Assembly: GCA_024803745.1 (NCBI GenBank)
Contig: JANJXV010000043.1
Location: forward strand, 8,550,018-8,614,017
Length of the DNA stretch: 64,000 nucleotides
Source: Megascapheus bottae
Taxonomy: Eukaryota; Chordata; Mammalia; Rodentia; Geomyidae
Direction: 5' to 3'
Every line of letters starts with the position of its first letter. Within the stretch, counting starts at the first letter, position 1. A model generated the notes under the pieces. That model was not told the DNA's origin. It searched no databases and saw only the letters and a program-made list of their open reading frames with translations. Shown here in pieces: positions 31,810 through 45,173 of the stretch. A program made the translations under genes and the position numbers.

Positions 31810-32026
31810 TCTTTATTCTTTTTTTGCCAGTTGTGGGCTTGAGCTCAGGGCCTGAGCACTGTCCTTGGACTTTCTCAATGTTAGAGCTCTATCACTTGAA
31901 CCACAGCACCATTTCTGGCTTTTTTTCTATGTATGTGTTACTGAGGAATCGAACCCGGGTCTTTGCGCATGCTAGGCAAGCACTCTACCACTACGGCAAA
32001 TTCACAGTCCTCCTCTTTATTCTTTT
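31810..32026 (-). mobile_element. tRNA-headed SINE with intact pol III boxes
   Basis: Minus-strand SINE (31823-32013). The minus strand carries an A-box match (TAGTGGTAGAG; antisense CTCTACCACTA near 31983) and a perfect B-box (GGTTCGATTCC type; antisense AGGAATCGAACCC near 31945). It is flanked by TCTTTATTCTTTT (31810-31822, 32014-32026). Confidence 0.9.
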
Positions 32027-32056
32027 AACTCCTTTTAAAAGTCCTTGCTATCTTTT

Positions 32057-32222
32057 TGGCCAGCAGTTTGTCCTAGTGGTAATGTGCTTGCCTAGCATTC
32101 ATGAAGACTGGAGTCTGATTTCTTGGTGGTGCTATGGCTCAAGTGGTAGAGCTGTATCCTTGAGAAAACCCAAAGACAGTGCTCCGGCCCTGCAATCAAG
32201 CCCTGGACTGGCAAAAAATACT
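32057..32222 (+). mobile_element. tRNA-headed SINE
   Basis: Starts GGCCAGCAGTTTGTCCTAGT with the A-box region TAGTGGTAATGTGC, then GCTATGGCTCAAGTGGTAGA and GGACTGGCAAAAAAT. Imperfect flanking repeats TTGCTATCTTTT and TTGCTATTTCTTT suggest a target-site duplication. Confidence 0.85.
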
Positions 32223-32364
32223 TTTTAAGTTTTTGCTATTTCTTTCAACTACTCTGGAGGAAAGATTAAGTCCAATCTTCCACTTTTGTAATACACTTGT
32301 TTGTGTATGAGTTAAAAAATGAAATGAATATCAGAATGCTCAACCTACTTTAATTGTTTATATT

Positions 32365-32590
32365 TATTTCTTTATTTTGGGGGTGTCTTGGGGCTTGAAC
32401 TCATCCTGAGCACTGTCCCTGAGCACTTCAGCTCAAGGCTACCACCCTACCCTTGAGCCAAGCCCCACTTCCCATTTACTTGAGGTTAATTGGAGATAAG
32501 AGTCTCAGGTCCTTTTATGCCCAGGATTCTCAGACCTCAGCCTCTTTAGTAGCTAGGATTACAAGCAGGAGCCACCTCATTCAGCTCCTA
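32365..32590 (-). mobile_element. Composite SINE, minus strand
   Basis: GGGGCTTGAACTCATCCTGA, CCTTGAGCCAAGCCCCACTT, then the antisense head CTCAGACCTCAGCCTCTTTA and GGATTACAAGCAGGAGCCA. 32223-32364 holds no recognised feature. Confidence 0.87.
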
Positions 32591-32614
32591 GTTTTTAAAA
32601 AAAATAGACAACAT

Positions 32615-32825
32615 TCTAGTTTCCAGTGACTCATGCCTGTAATCCTGAGATCTGAGGATAGCAGCTTTCAGTCAGCCTGAGCAAGAATGCCTTGAAACTC
32701 TTAACTCCAGGGAACCACCAAAAGAGCAGGAAGTGGAGCTGTGGCTCGAGTGGTAAAGTGCCAACCTTGAGCTAAACATCTCAGGGATTGGTAACAGGCC
32801 CTGAATTCAAGACCTGACACTAGTA
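32615..32825 (+). mobile_element. Composite SINE
   Basis: CTCATGCCTGTAATCCTGAG, GAACCACCAAAAGAGCAGG, GAGCTGTGGCTCGAGTGGTA and CCTGAATTCAAGACCTGACA. Good match to the family pattern. Confidence 0.9.
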
Positions 32826-32892
32826 TATTCTACCTCTCCCTCTCCCTCTCTCTCTGTCTCTCTCAGTCTCTCTCTGTCTCTCTCTCTATCTG

Positions 32893-32942
<50 letters not shown>
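32822..32942 (+). repeat. (CT)n and (CA)n microsatellite
   Basis: CTCC/CTCT units with CTGT variants, then a CA run, at the SINE tail. Confidence 0.95.
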
Positions 32943-32944
<2 letters not shown>

Positions 32945-34342
32945 ACAAAAGTATGGAGGAAAAGTGATGCATATGAAATGAGAATGAATGACTTATAAAA
33001 TTGAGCCCTGGGGAGACAGAAGATGGTGCCAAGACTATAGGGATGGTGCCTAGCTCTCTCTCTCAAAAAGAGAGAACCAGGGAGTCCCACGAGCCAATTA
33101 CCTTAAGAAATCCACAACAACAAACTCAAAAAGCAATGGAGGAGGATTCAAACTGGAAAAGAAATCCAGATAAAGCTCACATCCAACTTTCTCAAAGAAT
33201 TCGGAACACAAACCCCTCCCCCACCCCTAAGCCGGCTTAGCTGCAAAAAGCGGCTGCAGAGGGCTAGGTGCTAGGAAGCCCCCTACCCGCAGAAACCAGC
33301 AAAGGACCAGGCCAGAGATGGAGAAGCAGCAGAACCCGGACACGGAATCAGAACAGGAAGCAGCAGAAACCAGACGCAGACCCCAGGAATCTGAGGATAC
33401 CACATGGAAATGAAAGACTCCCCACCACCTTGGAACACCCACAGAGGGAATGCAGAGGCAGCATCCTCCAGCTGGGAGTCCTGAGCAAGATAGCACCAAG
33501 GGGCCCCCTACAGTCACAGACTCTCTAACACAGCAGTGGAAACACAGCAGGGATCTGAAGGGCCAAACAGCAGCCAAGCTCCCCTTCTGAGAATCAGAAA
33601 GGCATGGCTCCGCCCTTGGAGCCCATGTCCTCAGCTGGGCCCCGCCCCTGGGAAGAGACTGGTCTCCTGCTGGTCCTGCTGACAGCCCCTGGAAACTCTC
33701 AAACCCCAGACCCTTGGCCAGGGGCCGTCCCTGGAAGCACCATAGGAAAAAGTCTGCCCAGCTCACTCAGACTGAAGCTCCCAGATCCATCCCATGGCCC
33801 AGTCTGAGGCCACTACTTGGGCTGAGAGTTAGTCATGCAGCAACACATGAGTTTTATTCTAATCCTTTCCAAACTTTGTATTCAAATATGCTACCTACTT
33901 ACCAACTTAGGTCAGTTATCTTTACACTATACCTTTTCTTCATTACTATAATAATCTTACACTCCTACGTTAATCCTCTTGTAACTCCCTTAACCTCTCT
34001 CATTCTATTCTTCTATCTCTGGACCTCTGTTCGTTTTTAAACCCTTATAATGCATGGACCTACACTTGATGGATGATGAGCAATACTGTATATCTAGGTT
34101 TTCAATCATACTCTAGGTTCACAGGGACTTAAAGACAATAGGAATTGGATTGAGAGGCTTATTCTTTTGGGTATAAATCGCTTATTAGTGGTTGTATTAG
34201 ACTGCTCTGTAAGTGCACAAAAAGAGTGATAACACCAATCAAAAATTGTGAACATCTAGTGTCTGCCAGCTAAAGAAGTCTAGGTTGGTTATATCTGAAA
34301 AACTATAATCGTGTTTAGTATTAATCTTGCTCCCATTTTCAA

Positions 34343-35529
34343 ATGGGCAGAACAAGAAACTCAAGAAAAATGTCAAATCAAGGAACAACATCCCCCACCC
34401 AATATAAAGAGACAGTGGAACAGTTACTGGCAAAGCTAGAGGAGAGTCTTCCAAGTGCTATACAAATGCAATGATAAACATCATTAATAAAAAATGTGAA
34501 AATATAAAGAAAGAGATAAGGGAGGAAGCCATAGCTAAACAAGAGGAAACCATAAACAAGGTGATAAGTGAAAAAGGAGGAGCCATAAAGGAGGCCATAA
34601 TAAAGGTTTTTCAAAGAAAAATGGATGAATTCATAGAATCCACAAATCAAAAGGTAACTGAACTCCAGCAAATGTCCAAAGAAAATAAAGCTACTGAGCT
34701 GACCACTCAAACGGAAATCAAGAAGCTGAAGTCATCCATACATGACCTAAAAGAAGAGATGCAAGGCATCAAAGAAGACCAATTAGAAGCAAGGGAGATG
34801 AAAAATAAAGTAGATAGCTTTCATAACAGCTTAGACAATGCAGAAGAGAGAATTTCTGGGGCTGAAGATAATTTAGTTGTTATAGAGAAAGAACAGAAAA
34901 TGAGTCAATCCAAACCTGGGAAATATGACAGAGCGCTTCAGGAGGTCCAAGATAAAATTAGGAAGCCTAATTTAAGGCTAATTGGTATTGAGGAGGGTCT
35001 GGAGAGAGAGGTCAATGGTATTGGAAACATACTTCAGAGAATCATCTCAGAGAATTTCCCAAATATCCAGAAGGGCTGGCTCATCCAGGTACAAGAAGCT
35101 TTTAGAAACCCAAACACACCTGACCAGAAAAGAACATACCACCGCCACATCGTAATCCGAACTGGATCAATAGAAACCAAAGTAAGGATCCTAAAGGCAG
35201 TCAGGGAATAGGGATCAATCACCTATAAAGGCAAACCAATCAGAATAACCCCAGATTACTCAGCAGAGACCATGCAAGCAAGAAGCGACTGGAAGCATAT
35301 ATGTCATGCCCTGAAGGCAAATAACTACCAACCAAGAATACTGTACCCAGCTAAGCTCTCATTCATAACTGAGGGAACAATAAAAACATTCCATTCCAGG
35401 GAAAAGCTGCAACAATATGTCGCAACAAAACCAACACTACAGAGAGTTCTCAAAGAGGTTCTATACATAGAAAACCAAAATAAATGCAATATAGGGAAAG
35501 AAATGGCACCTAAACAGCATACCATCTAA
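34343..35529 (+). pseudogene. L1 ORF1, broken
   Basis: Starts with ATG at 34343 (MGRTRNSRKM). Compared with the intact ORF1 at 45174-46355, a base is missing near 34470 (CAATGATAAAC against CAATTGATAAAC) and TAG at 35209-35211 replaces a Lys codon. The remaining frame 34471-35211 keeps the coiled coil and RNA-binding domain; 35272-35529 keeps the C-terminal domain in the same frame. Confidence 0.92.
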
Positions 35530-35577
35530 GGACCACAAGAACTGTCAAGACACAGGCCCTAATAAAAGCTTTTTAAA

Positions 35578-38500
35578 ATGGTAGGAACATAATAAATATC
35601 CCTCAATCCTAACTCTCAATATCAGTTGACTTAACTCTCCAATTAAACACCATAGACTGTCTTGTTGGATCAAAAAGCAAGATCCATCATTCTGCTGTCT
35701 TCAAGAGACACATCTTACCCAAAAAAACAAACATTTTTTTGAAAGTGAGAGGTTGATATAAACTCTATCAAGCTAACGGTCCCCATTAACAGGCTGGAGT
35801 TGCCATCCTCATATCAGATAAAATAGACGTCAAACTAAAATTATTAAGAAAAGACAAAGAAGGTTACTATACACTACTAAAGGGATCTTTCTTCCAGGAA
35901 GACATAATGATCCTAAATATTTACACACCCAATTCCAGAGCTCCAAACTTCATCAAGCAAACTTTACTTACACTGAAACCATACATAGATCGAAATACAG
36001 TGATTGTCGGTGACTTTAACACACAACTCAAACCTATGGACATATCAACAAGGCAAAAACTCAACAGAGAAGCCTTAGAACAGGACACCGATAGACCAAC
36101 TAGATCTAACAGACATCTGCAGAATATTCCACCCAGCAACAACACAATATACGTTTTTCTCAGCAGCACATGGAATATTTTCCAAAATAGACGACATCTT
36201 AGGCCATAAAACAAACCTGGACAGATTCAGAAACACTAAAATTATTCCATGCACACTCTCACACCACAAAGGCATCAAATTGGAACTGAACACACATCTC
36301 CACCAACGAAAACCCTGTAACTCATGGAGACTGAACAACACATTGTGGAATCACCAATGGGTCATCGAAGAGATCAGAACAGAAATCCAACAGTTTATGA
36401 AATTTAACAATAAGGAGCACACAAAATACAAACTCCTTTGGGACACAGGAAAGGCAGTACTCAGAGGAAAATTTACATTGCTGAGTGCCTACAACAACAA
36501 GTTGGAAAAATCACAAACCAACAAGATAATGTCTCACCTTAAGCTCCTGGAAAAAGATCAACAAACCAACCCTAATCCCAGTAGAATAAGGCAAATAATT
36601 AAAATCAAAGCAGAATTAAATGATTTGGAATGCAAAAGAACTTTACAAAGAATGAACAAAACAAGGAGTTGGTTCTTTGAAAGAATTAACAAAATTGAGA
36701 AACCCCTAGCAAATCTTACCAAAAAAAGAAGAGAGCATATCGAAATAAACAAAATCGCAGACAAAAATGGTAATATCATGACAAAAATTACCAAGATCCA
36801 GAATGTCATGAGGGAACACTTCTCAAACCTTTATGCCAACAAATTTGAGAATCTAGAAGAAATGGATGAATTCCTAGCCAATACTAACATACCCACACTG
36901 AACCAAGAAGAACTAACCCAAGTGAACAGGTCTATTTCAAGCTCTGAAATAGAAATGGCAATAAGAGAACTTACACCTAAGAAAAGCCCAGGGCCGGATG
37001 GATTCACAGATGAATTCTATAAAGTCTTCAAAGCAGATCTCATGCCAATACTCCTCAAGCTCTTCAATGAAATTGAAAATGAAGGTTCTTTACGAAACTT
37101 ATTCTATGAATCCAGTACAACCCTCATCCCCAAACCAGACAGATATTCATCTAAGAAAGAGAACTATAGACCTATTTCTTTGATGAACATCGATGCAAAA
37201 CTTCTCAACCAAATACTGGCCAACTGTCTACAACAACTCATCAAAAAAATTACACACTATGATCAAACTGGATTCATCACAAGGAGGCAAAGCTGGTTCA
37301 ACATACGCAAATCAATTAATATAATTCAACACATCAACAGGAGCAAGGACAAAAATCACATGATTGTCTCAATAGATGCACAAAAGGCATTTGACACGAT
37401 CCAACAACCCTTTATGTTAAAATCCATGGAACATTCCGCAATATAATAAAGTCTGTGTATGACAAACCTACTGCTAGTATTACACTTAATGGTGAAAATC
37501 TACAGTCATTCCCTCTCAAATCAGGAACGAGACAAGGATGCCCACTCTCTCCACTCCTCTTTAACATGGTATTAGAAGTCCTAGCCAGTGCAATAAGGCA
37601 AGAAGCAAGCATAAAGGGGATCCAAGTAGGGAATGAGGAAGTAAAACTATCCCTCTTTGCAGATGACATGATTCTGTATTTAAAGAATCCTATAGACTCT
37701 ACCGCCAAGCTCCTTGAGCTGATTCAAAACTTTGGAAGGGTAGCAGGCTATAAAATTAACCCTCAAAAATTAACTGCCTTCCTTTACGCCAACAGTGAGA
37801 GGAACGAGGCAATAATCAGGAAAGAAACTCCTTTCACAATAGCCTCAAAGAAAATAAAGTACCTAGGAATTAGCTTAACTAAGATTGTAAAGGACCTTTT
37901 TGATGAAAATGTTAAAACACTAAAAAAGGAAATTAAAGCAGAATTCAGAAAATGGAAAAACCTCCCATGCTCCTGGATTGGAAGAATCGACATTGTGAAA
38001 ATGACAATTTTGCCAAGGGCTATCTACAAATTCAAAGCAATACCCATCAATATCCCAATGGCATTCTTTAAAGAAATAGAAGAGGCAATTTAAAATTTCA
38101 TATGGAAAAATAAAAGACCCCGTATAGCAAAAACACTTCTTAGCAGAAAGAACAGGGCTGGAGGAATTTCAATTCCAAACTTTAGACTCTATTACAGGGC
38201 TATAATTATCAGAACAGTTTGGTACTGGCACAAGAACAGGCATGAAGACCAATGGACTAGAATTGAGGACCCAGATATTAAACCACAGACCTATGGCCAT
38301 CTAATCTTGGGCAAGGGAGCCAAAAAATAGAATGGAAGAAAGACAGCCTCTTCAACAAGTGGTGCTGGCAGAACTGGTTAAGCACCTGCAGAAAACTAAA
38401 GTTGGACCCTTCTTCGTCATTCTGCAGTAGAATTAACTCCAAATGGAACAAAGACATGGAGGTAAAAGCTGACACACTGAAAACTTTACAGGAAGGAATA

Positions 38501-39403
38501 GGAGATACACTAGGCCTCCTTGGCACAGGTCGAAACTTTCGTTATAAGGACCAAAAATCACAACAAATCAGGGAAACGCTGGATAATTAGGACTGCATTA
38601 AACTGCGGAGCTTTTGTATGGCAAAGGACATAGCTAGTAAATTAATTAAGAAGCCTACAGAGTGGGAAAAGATCTTCACCAACCAAACAACGGACAAAGG
38701 CCTCATATCTAAAATATATCAACAGTTCAAAAAATTGAATCACTCCAAAACTAACCTCCAAGGTAACAACCATCCCATTAAAAAATGGGCCAAAGACTCA
38801 AAGAGAGTCTTCTCTGAAGAAAAAACAAAAATGGCCTATAGACACATGAAGAAATGCTCAACATCTCTGGTCATAAAAGAAATGCAAATCAAAACAACTC
38901 TAAGATTCCACCTCACTCCAGCTAGAATGGCCAAGATCAGGAAAACGAATAATAAAAGTTGCTGGAGGGGATGTGGCCAGGATGGATCACTACTACACTG
39001 TGGGTGGGAGTGCAAACTCATTCAACCACTATGGAAAGCTGTATGGCATTGCCTCAAAAGGCTAAACATAGAAGTCCCCTATGACCCAGGAATTCCACTA
39101 CTTGGCATTTACCCAACCATCCAGAATCTAGGGCATATGAAATCCACTAGCACAACAATGTTCATTGCAGCATTATTCACCCTAGCAAAGTTATGGAACC
39201 AACCCAGATGCCCTTCAGTTGATGAGTGTATCAACAAGATGTGGTATTTATACACAATGGAATTCTATGCTGATACCAGAATGAATGACATAGACCCATT
39301 TGTTTGGAAATGGAAAGACTTACAAAAAAACATATTATGTGAAGTAAGCCAGACTCAAAGGAACTTAGGCTCAATGGTTTCCCTCATTTGTCATAATCAA
39401 TAG
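35578..39403 (+). pseudogene. L1 ORF2, multiply broken
   Basis: ORF2 encodes an apurinic-type endonuclease and a reverse transcriptase. Here the N-terminal endonuclease region meets stops at once (TAA TAA near 35590) and shifts near 36090. 36280-37446 keeps the region up to the first RT motifs ([16 protein letters not shown]); a deletion near 37425 breaks it. 37455-38093 keeps [11 protein letters not shown] and FADDMILY, and 38618-39403 keeps the Cys/His C-terminus ending SLICHNQ. Not functional. Confidence 0.93.
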
Positions 39404-39786
39404 AAACCTTGGGGTCTACTAGCAGAGATCTGCAATAGAGCAAAACCTTGATATGTAAGGCCTTATAGTATGAAGCTAATTGAAAGACCTCCAGTATATT
39501 GAAACAAAAGCCATATAAGGAATGATTTTTGTCCTTAATGTACTATGTCATCTCTCATCTCCTTTGCTGTCCCTTGGGTATCTCATGTTATTACAGTATC
39601 TCACTTTGTTATCTGATATATTGAATTTATTTGTATTTGGTTATTTGAAATTGGATAGGGAAGGGGGAAAACCTAGAGGGGTGGGGGTGGGGGGGTAATG
39701 GGTACCTAGACATGTGAGAAGGTACCAATGTATGTGAACTAATGCACCTTCTATCTGGAAAATCTCATGTAACCCTTTTATTAATT

Positions 39787-40516
39787 ATATAGAAAACCGT
39801 GCATGAGAGCCACTCAGGGTAACAATGTCAGCTCCTGAGTCTACACTATGACCCTGGGCGGTCAGTTCACCAGCTACTTCCCCAATAAATTCCCTTTTTT
39901 ATATGAATAAAAAAGGAAATTTTGCTTTAATTTCCCAGAAACACCAAGAACATAATTATCCAATCTGTTAGCATTGCTTCAAGATGAAATAAGAGAAGAC
40001 ATGTGAAACACAGTAATCTCTGTGTCTGTTGCTACACACAATAGGTATAAAAATGAAGCTCAAAAGGAATCGTGGAGTTTTCTGGCTGGGAGGAGGAGAA
40101 AGACCTTGTAGAAGACATCATTTTTGAGTTGGTGCTTGCAGGCTGTATAGGCCATTATCAGATTTTAAGAAATGGATAGTGTCAATGAAAGGACCTCTAG
40201 GATATAGAAAAAAAGCCATATAACGAATGATTGTTGTACTTAATGTACTATGTTATCTCTCATCTCCTTTGCTGTCCCTTGGGTATCTCATATTGTTACA
40301 GTATCTCACTTTGTTATCTGATATATTGAATTTATTTGTATTTGGTTATTTGAAATTGGATAGGAAAGGGGTAAAACCAAGATGGGTGTGGGGGTGAGGG
40401 GAGGGTAATGGGTACCAAGACATGTGAAAGGATACCAATGTATGTGAATTAATGCACCTTCTATCTGGCAAATATCATGTAACCCTTTTATTAATTACAA
40501 TAAAAATATATTTAAA
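39787..40516 (+). repeat. Tandem duplication unit, first copy
   Basis: About 390 bases of non-L1 sequence (GCATGAGAGCCACTC to ATGGATAGTGTCAATG) followed by an L1 3' tail (40178-40516). The same order recurs at 40517-48598. The non-L1 part has no coding signal. Confidence 0.9.
40178..40516 (+). mobile_element. L1 3' tail
   Basis: L1 3'UTR only, starting GAAAGGACCTCTAGGATATAG, with a G-rich stretch near 40376-40410 and ending TTACAATAAAAATATATTTAAAAAA. Confidence 0.9.
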
Positions 40517-41269
40517 AAACCCAGCATGAGAGCCACTCGGGGTCACAGTGTCAGCTCCTGAATCTACACTATGTCCCTGGCCATTCAGTTCACTATCAAC
40601 TTCCCCGATAAATTCCCCTTTATATATGAATAAAAATTTTGCTTTAATTTCCCACAAATTCCAAGAACATAATTATCCAATCTGTTAGCATTGCTTCAAG
40701 ATGAATAAGAGAAGACATGTGAAACACAGTCATCTCTGTCTCTGTTGCTACAAACAATAGGTATAAAAATGAAGCTCAAAAGAAATCATGGAGTTTTCTG
40801 GCTGGGAGGAGGAGAAAGACCTCGTGGAAGAGATCATTTTTTTTTCTTCACAATTTTTTTATATGTTTTTTATTGTAATTAGTAAAATGGTTACATGATA
40901 TTTCCCAGATAGAAGGTGCATTAATTCACAAACATTGACACCCTTTCACATGTCTTGGTACCCGTTTCCCTCCCCCCCCACACCCCCCACCCATCTTGGT
41001 TTTCCCCCCTTCCCTATCAAATTTCAAATATCCAAATAAAAATAAGTTCAATATATCAGATAACAAAGTGAGATACTATACCAATATGAGATAACCAAGG
41101 GACAGCAAAGGAGATGAGAGACAACATAGCACATTAAGGACAACAATCATTCATTATATGGCTTTTGTTTCACTATCCTGGAGGTCCTTTCAATTAGCTT
41201 CACATTATATGTCCTTATGTATCAAGATTTTGCTCTATTGCAAATCTCTGCTAGTAGAGCCCAAGGTTT

Positions 41270-44200
41270 CTACTGATTATGACGAATGAGGGAAACCATT
41301 GAGCCTAAGTTTCTTTGAGTCTGGCTTACTTCACTTAATATGATTTTTTCTAAGTCTTTCCATTTCCTAACAAATGGGGCGATGTCAAACTTTCTGACAG
41401 CAGCATAGAATTCCATTGTGTACAAATACCACAACTTGTTGATCCACTCATCAACTGAGGGACATCTAGGTTGGTTCCATATCTTTGCTATGGTGAATAG
41501 TGCTGCAATGAACATTGTTGTGCTAGTGGGTTTAGTATGTCCTTGTTTCTGGATGGTTGGGTAAATGCCAAGTAGTGGAATTCCTGGGTCATAGGGGAGT
41601 TCTATGTTTAGCCTTTTGAGGCACTGCCACACTGCTTTCCATAGTGGTTGAATGAGTTTGCACTCCCACCAACAGTGTAGTAGTGATCCCTCCTGGCCAC
41701 ATCCCCTCCAGCATCTTTTGTCATTCATTTTCCTGATCTTGGCCATTCTAGCTGGAGTGAGGTGGAATCTTAGAGTTGTTTTGATTTGCATTTCTTTTAT
41801 GACCAGAGATGTTGAGCATTTCTTCATATGTCTATACGCCATTTTTGTTTCTTCTTCAGAGAAGACTCTCTTTACGTCTTTGGCCCATTTTTTAATGGGA
41901 TGGTTGTTACCTTGGAGGTTAGTTTTGGAGTGATTCAATTTGTTGAGTTGTTGATATATTTTAGATATGAGGCCTTTGTCTGTTGTTTTGTTGGTGAAGA
42001 TCTTCTCCCACTCCGTTGGCTTCCTGATTAGTTTACTAGCTATGTCCTTTGCCATACAAAAGCTCTGCAGTTGAATGCAGTCCCACTTATCCAGGCTTTC
42101 TCTGATTTGTTGTGATTCTTGCTCTTTATTAAGAAAGTTTCGACCTGTGCCAAGGAGGCCTAGTGTATCTCCTATTCCTTCCTGTAGAGTTTTCAGTATG
42201 TCAGCTTTTACCTCCAAGTCTTTGATCCATTTGGAGTTAATTCTAGTGCAAGGTGACAAAGAAGGATCCAGCTTTAGTTTTCTGCAGGTGCTTAACCAGT
42301 TCTGCCAGCACAACTTGTTGAAGAGGCTGTCTTTCTTCCATTCTATTTTTTTGGCTCCCTTGTCAAAGATTAGGTGGCCATAGGTCTGTGGTTTAATATC
42401 TGGGTCCGCAGTTCTACTCCATTGGACTTCAGGCCTGTTCTTGTGCCAGTACCAAGCTGTTTTGAGAATCATAGCTCTGTAATAGAGCCTTAAGTTTGGA
42501 ATTGAAATTCCTCCAGCGCTGTTCTTTCTGCTAAGAAGTGTTTTTGCTATACGGGGTCTTTTATTATTCCATATGAAATTTTGAATTGCCTCTTCTATTT
42601 CTTTAAAGAATGACATTGGGATGTTGATGGGTATTGCATTGAATTTGTAGATTGCTCTTGGCAAGATTGTCATTTTCACAATGTTGATTCTTCCAATCCA
42701 GGAGCATTGGAGGATTTTCCATTTCCTTAGTTCTGCTTTAATTTCCTTTTTTAGGGTTTTAAAGTTTTCATCAAAAAGGTCCTTTACATTCTTAGTTAAG
42801 CTAATTCCTAGGTACTTTATTTTCTTTGAGGCTATTGTGAAAGGGTTTCTTTCCTGATTATTGCCTCGTTCCTCTCACTGTTGGCATAAACGAAGGCAGT
42901 TGATTTTTGAGGGTTGATTTCATAGCCTGCTACTCTTCCAAAGCTTTGAATCAGCTCAAGGAGCTTGGGAGTAGAGTCTATAGGATTCTTTAAATACAGA
43001 ATCATGTCATCTGCAAAGAGGGATAGTTTTATTTCCTCTTTCCCTACTTGGATCCCCTTTATGCTTGCTTCTTGCCTTATTGCACTGGCTAGGAATTCTA
43101 GTACTATGTTAAACAGTAGTGGAGAGAGTGGGCATCCTTGTCTCGTTCCTGATTTTAGAGGGAATGGCTTTAGATTTTCACCATTAAGTGTAATACTAGC
43201 ACTAGGTTTCTCATACACAGCCTTTATTACATTGAGGAATGTTCCATGGATTCCTAGTTTCTCCAGAGCATTTAACATAAAGGGGTGTTGGATCTTGTCA
43301 AATGCCTTTTCCGCGTCTATTGAGACAATCATGTGATTTTTGTCTTTGCTCCTGTTGATGTGTTGAATTATATTAATTGATTTGCGTATGTTGAACAAGC
43401 TTTGCCTCCCTGTGATGAGTCCAGTTTGATCATAGTGTATAATTTTTTTGATGAGTTGTTGTAGACGGTTGGCCAGTATTTGGTTGAGAAGTTTTGCATC
43501 GATGTTCATCAAAGATATAGGTCTATAGTTCTCTTTCTTTGATGAATCTCTGTCTGGTTTGGGGATCAGGGTTATACTGGCTTCATAGAATGAGTTTGGT
43601 AAGGAACCTTCATTTTCAATTTCGTTGAAGAGCTTGAGGAGTATTGGTGTGAGATCTGCTTTGAAGACCTTATAGAATTCAGCTGTGAATCCATCTGGCC
43701 CTGGGCTTTTCTTAGGTTGAAGTTCTCTAATTGCCATTTCTATTTCAGAGCTTGAAATAGGCCTGTTGAGTTGGCTTAGTTCTTCTTGGTTCAGTGTGGG
43801 TATGTTAGTATTGGCTAGGAATTCATCCATTTCATCTAGATTCTCAAATTGTTGGCATAAATGTTTGAGTATTCCCTCATGGTATTCTGGATCTTGGTAA
43901 TTTCTGTCGTGATATTACCATTTTCATCTGCGATTTTGTTTATTTCAATATGCTCTCTTCTTTTTTTGGTAAGTTTTGCTAAGGGCTTGTCAATTTTGTT
44001 AATTGTTTCAAAGAACCAACTCCTTGTTTTGTTGATACTTTCTATAGTTTTTTTGGATTCCAAATCATTTAATTCTGCTTTGATTTTAATTATTTGCTTT
44101 CTTCTACTGGGATTAGGGTTGGTTTGTTGCTCTTTTTCCAGGAGCTTAAGGTGAGACATTAACTTGTTGGTTTGCAATTTTTCCAACTTGTTGTTGTAGG

Positions 44201-45110
44201 CACTCAGCAATGTAAATTTTCCTCTGAGTACTGCCTTTGCTGTGTCCCAAAGGAGTTGGTAGTTTGTGTGCTCTTTACTGTTAAATTTCATAAACCGTTG
44301 GATTTCTGTTCTGATCTCTTCGATGACCCATTGGTGATTCAACAATGTGTTGTTCAGTCTCCATGAGTTACAGGGTTTTCGTTGGTGGAGATGTGTGTTC
44401 AGTTCCAGTTTGATGCCTTTGTGGTGTGAGAGTGTGCATGGAATAATTTCAGTGTTTCTGAATCTGTCCAGGTTTGTTTTATGGCCTAAGATGTGATCTA
44501 TTTTGGAAAATGTTCCATGTGCTGCTGAGAAAAACGTATATTGTGTCGTTGCTGGGTGGAATATTCTGCAGATGTCTGTTAGATCTAGTTGGTCCATATA
44601 GCTGTTCAGTTCTAAGGTTTCTCTGTTGAGTTTTTGCCTTGTTGATCTGTCCATAGGTGAGAGTGGTGTGTTAAAGTCAGCGAAAATCACTGTATTTCGA
44701 TCTATGTATGGTTTCAGTGTAAGTAAAGTTTGCTTGATGAAGTTTGGAGCTCCGGGATTGGGTGTGTAAATATTTAGGATCGTTATGTCTTCCTGGAGGA
44801 AAGATCCCTTTAGTAGTATGTAGTAACCTTCTTTGTCTTTTCTTACTAATTTTGGTTTGAAGTCTATTTTATCTGATATGAGGATTGCAAATCCAGCCTG
44901 TTTATGGGGGCCGTTAGCTTGATAGAGTTTATTCCAACCTCTCACTTTCAAAAGATGCTTGTCTTTTTGGGTAAGATGTGTCTCTTGAAGATAGCAGAAC
45001 GATGGCTCTTGCTTTTTGATCCAACTAGACAGCCTATGCCGTTTAATTGGAGAGTTGAGTCCACTGATATTGAGAGTTAGGATTGAGAGATATTTATTAT
45101 GTCCTACCAT
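41270..45110 (-). pseudogene. L1 ORF2 (endonuclease and reverse transcriptase), two single-base deletions
   Basis: ORF2p nicks DNA and reverse-transcribes L1 RNA at the nick. Frame 1 (45110-43836) starts MVGHNKYLSILTLNISGLN and holds the endonuclease domain (LQETHL, LNIYTPN, FFSAAHGTFSKIDHIL). One A is missing near 43849. Frame 2 (43830-42832) holds the RT core with [31 protein letters not shown] and the active site FADD (about 43005-43016). One base is missing near 42846. Frame 3 (42679-41270) holds the C-terminus with the Cys/His motif CWRGCGQEGS...HCWWEC and ends SLIRHNQ. Both deletions lie in short homopolymers, so sequencing error is possible; otherwise the element is non-autonomous. Confidence 0.93.
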
Positions 45111-45173
45111 TTTTAAAAGCTTTTATTTGGGCCTGTGTCTTGACAGTTCTTGTGGTCCTTAGGTGGTATGCTG

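Larger units (their letters stand above)
33012..39786 (+). mobile_element. Full-length L1, decayed
   Basis: All parts are in order on the plus strand: 5' end (AGAAGATGGTGCCAAGACTATAG), 5'UTR to 34342, ORF1, short spacer, ORF2 and 3'UTR to about 39786. Both ORFs are broken at many points. The poly(A) tail is short or lost (TTATTAATTATATAGAAAACC) and I see no target-site duplication, consistent with later recombination at the 3' end (see the tandem duplication at 39787). Confidence 0.95.

Noticed and set aside
31926..31996. tRNA gene candidate from A/B-box matches on the minus strand
   Set aside because: The tRNA-like head is part of a SINE with an A-tail, ID-like second half and target-site duplication; it does not form a complete independent cloverleaf that I can see.
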